Source: Planctomycetota bacterium (GTDB taxonomy: Bacteria; Planctomycetota; UBA1135; GCA-002748355). From it: a stretch of DNA of 64,000 bases. This document shows positions 17,986 through 28,400 of the stretch, piece by piece; within the stretch, counting starts at the first letter, position 1; every line of letters begins with the position of its first letter. The stretch is from assembly GCA_027021385.1 (NCBI GenBank), contig JALUUL010000014.1:1-64000 (forward strand), read 5' to 3'. The notes under the pieces were generated by a model that saw only the letters and a list, made by a program, of their open reading frames with translations, had not been told where the DNA came from and made no database searches. The translations under genes were made by a program, and so were the position numbers.

Positions 17986-20310
17986 ATGGTCCGGTTCCGG
18001 GATCCCCTCACCGCCCCCCCTCCCCGGATCGTCCTGTTCGCCCTGGGCCTCGTCCTGGGGATCGGGCTCGCCCGGCTGCTGGGGCTGCCGGGGGTCGCGC
18101 CCTTCTTCGCCTTCTCGCTTCTTTGGATCCGACGGGGGTTCGAGGATCGGGATCCGGCCTCGCCCCGCCTGGCGGGGGGCCTGGGCTTCGCCCTCGGGCT
18201 CCTGCTGCCCCTCCCTCCGGCGGCGGGCCCCGCCCCGGGAACGGAAGGCTCCCCCCTCCCTCGCGAGGGGCCGGTCCGCTTCGAAGGCCGCCTCCTCGCC
18301 TGGAGGGGACCGGACCGCTTCGGGGCCTACGAGGGCCTGTGCCGCATTCGGGGGAGGGCGTTCCCCCTGCGGGTCCGCCCCCTCGGAACGCGCGGGACCT
18401 CCGCCCCCGACCTCGGTCCCGGGCGGCGGATCTCCGGCCTGGCCTTCCTCCGGGATCGAGGGAGGGGAGGGGTCGGCCTCGAGACCCGGATGCCCCTCCT
18501 TCGGGGGGAAGCGGGTTCCTTCGGCCCGGCCGCCCTCCGGCGGCGTCTGCGGGAGGTCCTCGGGGCCCCTTTCCGGAGGATCCGGGATCCGGGGGCCCGG
18601 GCCCTCTGCCTCCGCCTCGTCCTCGGCGAGGAAGGCCGGCTCCCCGCCGAGGACCGGCGGAACCACCGTCGTCTCGGACTCGGTCACTTCCTCGCGGTCA
18701 GCGGCCTGCACGCGGTCTTTCTCGCCGCCCTCCTGACCCGTCTCCTGCGCTTCCTCCCCGCGCCGAGGTTCCGCCTCCTCCTCCTGGCCCTTCTTCTCGG
18801 AACCTGGGCCTGGTTGACCGGCGGTCGGCCGCCCGTGCTGCGGGCCGTTCTCGCCTGGTGCAGCTGGCAGGCCGCGAAGACCCACGGTCTCCGCCCGCCG
18901 CCGCTCGCCGTCCTCTCCTTCGCCGCGATCCCGACCCTCCTCCTGGATCCCGGAGAACTGACCGGGCCGGGCTTCCTCCTCTCCTACCTCGCGGTCGCGG
19001 GCCTCGTCTGGCTCCGTCCCCTCCTCGAGGCCCCCTTCGCCGAACGGTTCCCCCGTTTCGTTCTTCCTCTCCGCCCCTTCCTCGCCTCGGCCTCCGCCTG
19101 GCTCCCTCTCTGCGGACCCTCCTGGTTCTTCTTCGGAAGCCTCTCGCCCTGGAGTATCCCCCTGAGCCCCGTCGCCGCCCCCCTCGTCTTCTGCACGATG
19201 ACGGCCTCCTTCCTTCTCCCGCTCTGCCGGCTCCTCCCCTCCTGGATCTTCGAGGCCTGCCTCGCGGTCTGCGAGGGCGCGGCCCGCCTGCACCTGGACC
19301 TCTGCGCGAGCCTCTCGGGCCTTCCCGGCGCCCCCCTGTTCCCCGCGGGGCCCTTGCCCGAAACCCTTCTCGCCCTGGTCCTTCTCTCAGGGTCCGCCGC
19401 GGCCCTCGTCCTCGCCTCTCCCCGAATCTTTCTCGCGGTCTCCCTCACGGGGCTCGGCCTGGGCTTCCTCCCCTGGGAAGTCCGCGAGGCCGCCGCCTGC
19501 CGAATCCTCCGTGTCGGCCACGGGCAGTGCGTCCTCGTGCTCGCGGGGAAGCGGACCCTCGTCTACGACTGCGGGGACCTGCGGGGCGGGGAACGGGCGG
19601 CGCAACGCTGTCTCGAGGCCCTGAGGGAGGAAGGGAGGGCCGGGATCGACGACTTCGTCCTCTCCCACGGGGACCTGGACCACGCCGGAGGGCTCCCGTT
19701 CCTCGCGGCGAGGACCCGGATCTCGAGGCTCTGGCTGCCCGACAGCCCGGACGGGCGGCTTTGGGCCTCCCGTCTTCGCGGCAGGGTCGGACGCGTCCTC
19801 TTTCCCCCCCGCGGGAGGATCTCGAGGATCGGAACGGGGATCGAGATCCTCCATCCCGGCCTGGCCCCCCGCGTGTCGGGAAACGACGCGGGTCTCTCCC
19901 TCCGGATCGAACTGCCGCGCAAGGGGCCGAGGCTCCTGTTCTGCGGGGATCTCCAGGAGGCGGGGATCGCGGCCCTGCTCCAAGTCCTCGGAAAGGAAAC
20001 GAGCCGCCCTCCCCTCGACTTCCTCCTCCTGCCCCACCACGGGGAGCCGAGCCTCGCGCGGGGGGAGCTTCTCGCGGCTCTCCGCCCGGCGGCGGCGCTG
20101 GTTTCCGCCTCCGCGGCCCAGTCCCTGCGCGCACGCCGCCGCGGCCTCTGGCCCGCGACCCTCCCGGTCTTCTCGACCGGAGAATGCGGAACGCTCGTCC
20201 TCCGAGAACGGAAAGGGGCTTACTTCTTCGGCTGCGACGAAGGCTTCCCGCTCGCTTCCTTCTCCTCCGCCTCGCCCTTGCGCACCTTTTCCTTCTCCAG
20301 CTCCCGATAA
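17986..20310 (+). CDS. comEC: ComEC/Rec2-family DNA uptake channel
   Basis: ATG at 17986; N-terminal TM; NHRRLGLGHFLAVSGLHAVFLAALLTRLL competence-domain motif; C-terminal MBL domain HGQCVLVLAGKRTLVYDCGD...LSHGDLDHAGGLPFL. Confidence 0.92.
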   Translation: MVRFRDPLTAPPPRIVLFALGLVLGIGLARLLGLPGVAPFFAFSLLWIRRGFEDRDPASPRLAGGLGFALGLLLPLPPAAGPAPGTEGSPLPREGPVRFEGRLLAWRGPDRFGAYEGLCRIRGRAFPLRVRPLGTRGTSAPDLGPGRRISGLAFLRDRGRGGVGLETRMPLLRGEAGSFGPAALRRRLREVLGAPFRRIRDPGARALCLRLVLGEEGRLPAEDRRNHRRLGLGHFLAVSGLHAVFLAALLTRLLRFLPAPRFRLLLLALLLGTWAWLTGGRPPVLRAVLAWCSWQAAKTHGLRPPPLAVLSFAAIPTLLLDPGELTGPGFLLSYLAVAGLVWLRPLLEAPFAERFPRFVLPLRPFLASASAWLPLCGPSWFFFGSLSPWSIPLSPVAAPLVFCTMTASFLLPLCRLLPSWIFEACLAVCEGAARLHLDLCASLSGLPGAPLFPAGPLPETLLALVLLSGSAAALVLASPRIFLAVSLTGLGLGFLPWEVREAAACRILRVGHGQCVLVLAGKRTLVYDCGDLRGGERAAQRCLEALREEGRAGIDDFVLSHGDLDHAGGLPFLAARTRISRLWLPDSPDGRLWASRLRGRVGRVLFPPRGRISRIGTGIEILHPGLAPRVSGNDAGLSLRIELPRKGPRLLFCGDLQEAGIAALLQVLGKETSRPPLDFLLLPHHGEPSLARGELLAALRPAAALVSASAAQSLRARRRGLWPATLPVFSTGECGTLVLRERKGAYFFGCDEGFPLASFSSASPLRTFSFSSSR

Positions 20311-21194
20311 CGCTTCAGGGCCTCGCGAACGCTCGAGGAGGCGATCGGATCGTCCATGATGTCCTGAAACTTCACCCCCTTCGGGGGCTGGAGATCGAAG
20401 GTCCCGGCCTGGAAGTCCGGATTCAGGTCCAGGGTCTTGAGGTCGATCGTGAGCAGGGTCTTTCCCTTCGAGATCTGGACCATCTTCCGCATGACGAACT
20501 TCCCCGCGTCGAAGTAGAGATGCACTTCCTCGGGCCTCCGGACGAAACCCATCTTCGTCTCCTTCTTGTCCGGGTCGAGGACCCCGACGAGGTGATGGCA
20601 TTGCACGCCGTTCACGACCAGGGGCTTTGCGAGCCTGAGCTTGTGCGTCCTCGAGAGTCCCCGCACGAGTTCCGCTCCGAGGAAGGCCTCAGGCCTCCCG
20701 CCGCCCGCCTGCTGCATCGCCCCGGAAGATCCGAAACGGTTCGCGACCCGGTCGAGTTTGGCCACGAGGCCGGCGTCGATCTTGAACCAGTTCTCGCCGG
20801 TCAACTCACTCGCCTGGTGGATCCGGATGCCGAACGGCCCGCGCACGGTCTCGACCCGCATCGGCCCCATCGGCGTCTCCAGCCTCGCCTCCATCCGCGT
20901 GCGTTCCCCCTCCCCGCCGCCGGACTTGTCGACCTGGATGATCTGGACGACCTTCATCTCGTTGGGTTTCGCGTTCCCCGGGATCGGAACCAGGGTAACC
21001 ATTTCGATCCGGGCCTCGAGCTTGCGGATCGCCTTCTGGCTCTTCTCGATCTCGCGGACGAGGTCCTGGACGGTCCGGATCTTCGCCGCCTCCGTCTCCT
21101 GGGCCGGAATCCGCAAAGGAAGCCCCCCCGAAAGGACCAGGAAGGCGAGGGCGAAGAGGACGCGGGGTCCTCGGAAGCTGTGCACGGAAACCAT
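20220..21194 (-). CDS. Secreted LolA-like/DUF-type outer-membrane lipoprotein carrier-like protein
   Basis: ATG at 21194; signal peptide VLFALAFLVLSGGLPLRIPAQ; ...EEVHLYFDAGKFVMRKMVQISKGKTLLTIDLKTLDLNPDFQAGTFDLQPPKGV. Confidence 0.7.
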   Translation of the reverse strand: MVSVHSFRGPRVLFALAFLVLSGGLPLRIPAQETEAAKIRTVQDLVREIEKSQKAIRKLEARIEMVTLVPIPGNAKPNEMKVVQIIQVDKSGGGEGERTRMEARLETPMGPMRVETVRGPFGIRIHQASELTGENWFKIDAGLVAKLDRVANRFGSSGAMQQAGGGRPEAFLGAELVRGLSRTHKLRLAKPLVVNGVQCHHLVGVLDPDKKETKMGFVRRPEEVHLYFDAGKFVMRKMVQISKGKTLLTIDLKTLDLNPDFQAGTFDLQPPKGVKFQDIMDDPIASSSVREALKRYRELEKEKVRKGEAEEKEASGKPSSQPKK

Positions 21195-21351
21195 CGTTCC
21201 TCCCTGGGAAATCGTCCTGGAAAACGGGATTCGGAAGCCGGCCCGGCTCCCCTCCGGCCCGAGGCAGTGTATCTTGAGGGGAGTCCGCCACAAACACCGG
21301 ACGGAAGCCCCGAGCCCCCCGCCGAAACCCGAAGGATCAGGGGAGATCGAG

Positions 21352-22395
21352 ATGAAAGGAATCGCCGGCACCTGGATCGCCGCTCTGGGGATCGCCGTCC
21401 TCCTCCCGGCCCAGGGAACGGACGGCCGGACTCCGGACCCTGATTTCGAAACCATCATGCGGGGACTCCTCGCCTTCGAGAAGGGACGGGACGAGGGCTG
21501 GAGGATCCTCGCCGAACTCAGGAAGGCGGGCAGCCGCTCTCCGCTCCTTGGGCGGCTCGAGAAGTCCGCCCTGTCCTCTCTCGTCGGTGCCCCCACCACG
21601 AGCTGGCAGCGGCAAGAACGGGCCCGGCGCCTTCTCCTCTCCCTCCGCGATCCGAAGAGGGATCCTTTGCTGGCGGTGCGTCAATCCCTGATCCCGCGGG
21701 CCCTTTCCGAACTCGTGAAGCTCGAGGACCGCGCGATCGATCGGATGCGCGCACAGAAAGCCGCGGAGGCGGCGAAACTGGGGAAGAGACCGGCGAACGT
21801 CGTGGCCCGCCGGATCGAGAACTACCTCACCGGCCCCACCGGAAGCCTCCGTAAGGAAGCCGCCCGACGCGCCCTGCTGCTCGCGGGCCCGCCCCATCGT
21901 CGCGGGGTCGTCCGCCTCGCGGCCCGCATGCCGAAGGGGCCGACCCGCAGCCAAGTCCTCGGCCTCGTTCGGGATCTCGGCCTCGAGGACGAGGCCGTCC
22001 GCGAACTCGCCGCCTTCTTCGAGAGCCCCCGCCTCCTCCATCACCTGCGGGCCGCGAGGACCCTGGGCGAACTCGGCTCGAGGAAGGCCCTTCCCCTCCT
22101 CCGCCGGGAGCGCGCCCACCTGCGGTCCTTGATCGAGCGCTACAGGAAAAGCGGCGGGACCTCGGGCGGTCCCCGCGCGAACGTCTCCTTTCTGAAGTCC
22201 CAGGCCATCATTAGCGACTTCGACGTCGAGGTCGCCCAGGGAGCGGTCATCGCCGACCCGGTCGTTACGAACGTGGTCTCCGGGGTCGTCCTCGACGCCC
22301 GCGTCCTGGGGGTTACGATCGTCCGCCATCTCCTCGTCCTGGATCGCGCGGTCGACCGCGCAATCCGCGCCCTCGAAAAACGAAAGCGGGACTGA
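21352..22395 (+). CDS. Secreted HEAT-like repeat protein
   Basis: ATG at 21352; signal peptide AGTWIAALGIAVLLPAQG; helical repeats (LRKEAARRALLLAGPPHRRGVVRLAARMP, LHHLRAARTLGELGSRKALPLLRR). Confidence 0.65.
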   Translation: MKGIAGTWIAALGIAVLLPAQGTDGRTPDPDFETIMRGLLAFEKGRDEGWRILAELRKAGSRSPLLGRLEKSALSSLVGAPTTSWQRQERARRLLLSLRDPKRDPLLAVRQSLIPRALSELVKLEDRAIDRMRAQKAAEAAKLGKRPANVVARRIENYLTGPTGSLRKEAARRALLLAGPPHRRGVVRLAARMPKGPTRSQVLGLVRDLGLEDEAVRELAAFFESPRLLHHLRAARTLGELGSRKALPLLRRERAHLRSLIERYRKSGGTSGGPRANVSFLKSQAIISDFDVEVAQGAVIADPVVTNVVSGVVLDARVLGVTIVRHLLVLDRAVDRAIRALEKRKRD

Positions 22396-22423
22396 TCCCC
22401 TCGGCGGGGCTCGAGGTCCTCCC

Positions 22424-25400
22424 CTACTTGGTTCTCCGGAGCTCGACGCCCTTCTGCTTGTTCTTCAAGAGCTGTTCGAGGCGGGAGTTCTGCTTGTCCT
22501 CGAGCCTTTTCAACTGCAGCGAGTTCTTCTCCAGGGCATCGAAGCCCCGGTCGCCCTTCCGCAAGGACTTCCGGTCCTTGTAGATCCGCTCCTTCTTGCG
22601 GTGAACGGGGGTTCCGAATGAGGCCTTGCTCCGGTAGAAGGCATAACTCCCGCCCGCCTCGACGAGCACGGTCGCGCGACCCGAGAGTCCGTCGCAGACG
22701 TAGATCCCCCGCAGGTCGGTGACCCCCGATCGGATCTCCCGATCCCGATCGCCGACGACCTTGACCCTGGCCTTCGGAAGGAAGCGTCCTCCCTTGCGGA
22801 CGTTGACCCGCAGCCGGTTCTCTTCCGGCATCTCCTGCGCCTCGATCGAAAGATCGGTCCTCAGGAGAAGCCCCGAACTCTTGAGTTCCCCCGAACTCGC
22901 GAGAACGAGGTAGCTCCCCTCCGCGGAAAGGGGGAGATCGAACTCCCGCTCGTGGTCTTTGAAATCCTCTCCCTCGGCCAGCCGGAAGGTCTTCTTCCAC
23001 GTCGGCGAGATCCCGAAGAGCTGGACGTGCCCCATGTCGGACAGCGACTTCCTCAGGAGATAGAGGCGCATCAGGTCCACCTTGTAGACCGTCAGCGCGA
23101 TCGAGGCGAGGTTGCGCCAGCGCAGCCTGACCTTCGCCCCTTCCCCCGGGGCGCAGAGCGTGACCTCCGGAACTTCGAGGCGCTTCCGCTTGAAGAACCC
23201 TGCGGCTTCCCGCGCGTCCAGGAAGCGGTCCTCGACCTTCCCGTAGGCCTCGAGCGCTTCCTTCGGGCGGCCCGCGGCGTGATGGATCTGCCCCTGGAGG
23301 AAGACCGCGAGCCATCGATTCTCGCTCGGCCCCCGTCCTCCGCCCTTCGTCGGGAACTCCTCGCTCCCGACCCGGGCCAGGATCTTCAGAGCTTCGTCGA
23401 AGGCCCCCTTCTTGAAGAGGGCGTAGCCGTAGAGGTAGAGGAAGTCGTCGAGCCAGGGGGAGGAGGCGTAGGTCTTCGAAGCCCTCCGCAGGATGTCGAG
23501 GGCCTCGTCGTAACGGTCCTCCTCGAGCGCGATCGAGGCGAGGCTGTAGGCAACCTCGTCGGCCTCCGCGTCCTCGGGGTAGCGGACGAGGAACTCGTAA
23601 CAGAGATCCCGGGCCGTCCGACGCAGGAGAGTGGGAGCGCCGACCTTCGGGTCGAGGGCCCGGAGGGGATCGAGCGTGCGGGCCCGGCTGTTCAGGGACT
23701 GCGCCAGCGAGAACATCGCGCCCCGGATCTCCGGCAGCCCGGGGAAGTTCATGAAGAGATCCCGGAAGAAGCGCAGGGCCTCGAGGACCTCGCCCCTGGC
23801 CTGGAGCTTGCCCGCGATCTGCACCTCCCTGAGGAACGAGGCCTCGCATATGGCCTGCGACACGTGGAGGGCGCGTTCGAACTCGCCGTTCCGGTAGTAG
23901 GCATCCGCGACCTTCGCCATGTCCTCGAAGCCGAGGACCCAGTCCGGGTCGCGGTCCTTCAGGGCCTCGAAGAGCCGGATCGTCCATTCGTGATCCCCTC
24001 GAAGGAGGGAGATCTCGAGGAGCCGGCGCGCGATCTCCTTGAACGGACCCTCCTTCAGGCTGGGTCCGAAGTCCCGGAACAGGGTCTCCAGCGGCGCGGC
24101 GACGCGGTCCCGCGTCGCGGGATCGCGCTCGAGGGCCCTCCGGCCCGCGGCCGCATACAGCATGAGGCCCGAATGGTAGAGTTCGTCCGGGGTGGGCCTG
24201 CGCGCCGTCTCGACCTTCGATCCGGGAGGCAGGATCGTGATCTTCGCGGGCTTCCCCCGAAGACTCAGCCCCAGATCGTCGAGGGAGAAGATGCGCGTCG
24301 GAAGGACCTTCCAGACCCCGGGCATCGCGGCCCGGAGACGATAGCGGATCCTCACGTTTCCCACGGAACGGTGCACGTAGAAACGGAGGAAGCCCGGCCC
24401 GACTTCGAAATGGTCATGGTTCCCCTGGATCTCCGACCCGAGGACCATCGAACCCGCGGGCAGAGGTTCCTCGAGGATGAACGAACCCAGCCTCGCGCGT
24501 TCCTCGCTTCCGGGATCGAACTCGAGCTCGACGTCCAGGAATCCCCCGACGACGAGGCGGTCGCTCTCGTTCTTCCAGGTCTTCACTCCCTTGTCCACGA
24601 CCCGGAATCCCTGCGGCACCGGCCTCCCGTCGAGCAGGAGCGGCGCCTGGAGATAGCGGCGCTTCAGGTTCGGGGAATCCCCTCCTTCCGGAAGCCCCTT
24701 CGTGAGGCCTCGGAGGACGGCGGTCCAGGAGACCTTGCCCCGTCCCGAACTGCGCAGGACGAGGCGGACCCGGCCCCGTGCGAGCGCGGAGGATGGAAGG
24801 CGGAATCGCCGGCCGCGGGGTTCCTTGCGGAAGTCGACTTCCCTCCGGAATGCCCCGTCGTCCGCCAGGATCACGACGCGCTCGGCGGTCGCCCCGGCCG
24901 CGACCCGGCGCTTCGCGAGGAACGACACGGCGAGAGCGTGAACGATGCGGCTCCCGAAGCCCCGGGGCCGGCGGTTCTCGAAGAGCCAGGTCTCGACCCT
25001 CTTGCAGAGCGCTTCGTGCCCGCGACCCTCCGCGAGAGCCAGGGCGGCCCACAGGACCGACGCCTTCCTCGAGGAAGGGGGCAGAGGCCGGATCTTCCGG
25101 TCTTCGCGGTCCGGTTCGGCCCCTCCGATGCGGGCCTCGAGCTTCGCGGCGAGGCCCGGCTCGAGTTCGGAGGCCAGCCCCGGCCGGCCCATCGCGCGAG
25201 CGGCGAGGGCGAGCCTCCCGAGAGCGCCCAGGGAAAGCGTCGTCCGGCGCCGGGCGAGGGAGTTGTAGCGGCCGAAGTCGGCCAGCCCCGCCTCGGCCTC
25301 GACGAGGAAGGCGAGCGTTGCCAGATCGGAATCCCGGCTGCGGACGAGTCCCGCGAGCCGTTTCCGGAAACGGTCCAGGAGCCCGGGATCGACCGGGATC

Positions 25401-28400
25401 CCCGCCTTCGAGGCGCGCACGGCAAGGAGCCAGGACAGGAGTCCCGCCTTGGTGTCTCCGAGGGACCCGTGCCCCTTTCCGATCCAGGGCATGCGCCCCT
25501 CGGATTCCCCGCTCATGAGAGAGGCGAGGAGGGCCTCGACCCTCGCCCGCAACCTGTGGATCCGTCCCTGATCCGACGGGCGCGTCGCCGCGTAGTGGAG
25601 GTAGAGTTCGAGGACCCCCAGCCCCTCGGCGGCGAGGTTCGTCGCGGTCGGGGGCACCCAGTCGATGCAGTTGTAGGTCAACTGGTTCGGACGGCGAATG
25701 GCCCCCGAGGAGAGGACCTCCTCGAGGGAAAGCGGGGCCACCGTCACGATGCACTCGAGACCGTTCCATTCCCGTCCCTTCGGTAGCGCGAGTTCGACGC
25801 TCCGCTCCCCGCTGAGGAGTCCCGCCGCCCCGCGTCGCTCCTCGATCCCCCAGGGCTGGATCTCGACCCTGCGTTGCAGGCTCGCGCGCGTTCCGCTTCC
25901 CGCCCGGGCGAGGGCGGAGACCCTCGTGAATCCGGGAGTCTCCGCATCGAGAGAGAAGAAGCGACGGAGCACGCCCCCGGCGGGGACCTCGATCCCTTCC
26001 TTCACCCTCTCCTTCCCGCCTTCCCGGACCTCGAGAGTCCCGTCGAAGGGACGCCCCGCGGCCGCGTGCAGCTCGATCCGACCCTCGGCCCGATCCCCTT
26101 GAGTCCACACGGGCGGGAGGGCCGCGCGAAGGACGAGATCGTCCCGCGTCCGGACCTCGGCGCGGGCCTCCCCGAAGAGTTCCTCGCCGCCGAGCCCGAT
26201 CACGTGGAGTTCCCAGGCTCCAGCGTGCGCGGGCAGGGAGATCTCGACCTCCGCCTTTCCGTCCTCCCCGGCCCTCACGATCCCCCGGAAGACCGAGAGA
26301 TCCCCGGGGAGGGGGCCGTTCCCGCCTCGACCGTCCCGCCCTCGAGAACCGGTCACGGTCCTCACGGGTGGGAGGTCGGCCCCATCCTCGTCCACGAAGA
26401 GGAAGGCGTTCAGCAAGCCGTTCATCGAGCGCGAGTCCAGGGCCAGGGTCTGTCTCTCAATCTGCGCATCCATTCCGTAGGGGAACAGGATTTCGGCTTC
26501 TTCCGCAGCCGCTTGCTGCGCGCGTTCCCCTCCTACCGACCTCCTTCTCGCGACCCGCCCTCCGAAACGACCTCCGAAGGCCCCGCCGGCCCCTCCCCCG
26601 AGCCCGATCGCGTCGTTCATGGCCGACGGTGAAGCGGCCGGAGCCTTCGCGGGGCCCCTATAGGCCCCTCCCCCCTTGGGCACTCCCGTGGGTCTCGAGG
26701 CCCGCTTTGCGGCGAAGAGTCCGCGTTCGCCCCGCTCTCCCTTCCAAACCTTGCGGAGCTTCTCCTCGAGTTTCTTGCGGACCTCCTCCTCCCGGAGATT
26801 CCGATCGACCTTCCTCGTCTTCGCCTCGTAGCGGAAGGTGTTCGAGGAAGCCGTCCTCATGTTCGTGCTCCGCCGGATCCCCTCGCCGTAGAAGACCTCG
26901 TAGATTCCCGGCCCTTTCCGGCCCCGCAACTGCAGGAGGGCCTTGTCGACGATGCTCAACGAGAACTCCGCGGCGACCGGCCGACCGAGGGGATCCCGGG
27001 CCCGCAAATCCACCACGAGCTTCTCCCCGGTCTTCAGGGTCTCGGCTCGCGGCTTCACTTCGACTTGCAGCGGAACGCGGACCCGGAAATCCCTCCGCGC
27101 GGCATGCATCCGCGAACCCGCGAGGAGGGTCGCCGCGTAGGCGAAGTTCGGCGCGTGCAGGGTCTTCAACGGAAGGCGGATCCTCGTCTCTCCGACAGGG
27201 ATCCGTCGGGTCTCGAACTCGAGCACCCCGTCCCCCTCGATCGTCAGGAGCACGAGCCCTTCCCGGACCCGGTTGACCAAGCGGATCCCGAGCTCGTCCC
27301 CGACCTTCGCGTGCTGCACGCGGCTCAGGAGCCGCAGCTTGACCTTGTCCTCCTTCCCGGAGACGAAAAGATCGGCGCTCGTTTCGATGACCTGCCCGAA
27401 CCGATCCTTCCCGAAGACCCGGACCCGGTAATCGCCTCCTTCCTTGAGATCGAACGAGGCGTACCCGCGGCCGTCCGCGGCGCGGGTCTTCAGGTTCGTA
27501 CGTCCCGCGGGGATTTCGACGACCGTTCCATTCCTCTTCCGGAGCCGGTGGAGTTCGGCCTCCAATTCGCGGACCAGCGGTTCGCCGTCGTGCGATTCCG
27601 CGACGACCTCGACCTCGAGGTCCTCTCCGACGAGGTACACCTTCGCCGGCAGGGAGGAACGCAGCCGGAAGCCCGTCCTCTCGATCCGGAAGACCTCCTG
27701 CACGCCCGCGCGCTCCTCCGGAATCGTCGCGACGACGGTCAGGGAAGCGCCGTCCAGGGCCTCCCCCGTCTCGAAACGGAACGGGAACTCCCCGGCCCGG
27801 TCCGTCCGACCCTCGAGGATGCGGGGACGCCCCGCGATCGTCGTCCGGACCTCGATGCGGCGGTCCACGACCGGCCCCCCGAAGAAGTAACGGGCCCGGA
27901 TCTTCCCCTCGATCGGTTCGCCGCGGACGAGGGTGGTCCGCGGGGACCGGACCTCCATCGAAACCCTCGGGGCCTGGAATCGGTCCACCTCGACCGTCCG
28001 GGTCGCGAGGATCCGGCCGGTCTCGGAATCCAGGACCCGCAACGTGAAGGACCCCGCGGCCGCTTCCGCGGGGATTCGGAACTCCGCGGTCAAGCTTCCG
28101 AAGGGGCTCGGCTTTCGTTCCCTCCTGGAGATAAGGCGGCCGAAGGCGTCCAGGAACTCGAAGGCGTAGGTCCGATCCGCAGGAAGGACGTAGCGTCCCT
28201 CCTTCACGTCACGAAGGACCGCCTTGGCGGACAGGGAGTCGCCGGGCCTGTACAGGGGCCGATCGGAAAAGAGATGCGCCTTCGCGGCCAGACCCCTGCC
28301 CTCTCGAAGTCCATTCAGGTCCAGGGTCGTCGCGCCGTTTCCCTCCGGTCCGATCGCGAAGACGTGCAGCCTAGGGGCCTCGCGCACGACCTTTCCCCTG

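Noticed and set aside
18123-21443. 1106-aa plus-strand ORF
   Set aside because: Out-of-frame shadow of comEC and the LolA-like gene; Pro/Arg/Gly-rich, no recognisable domain.
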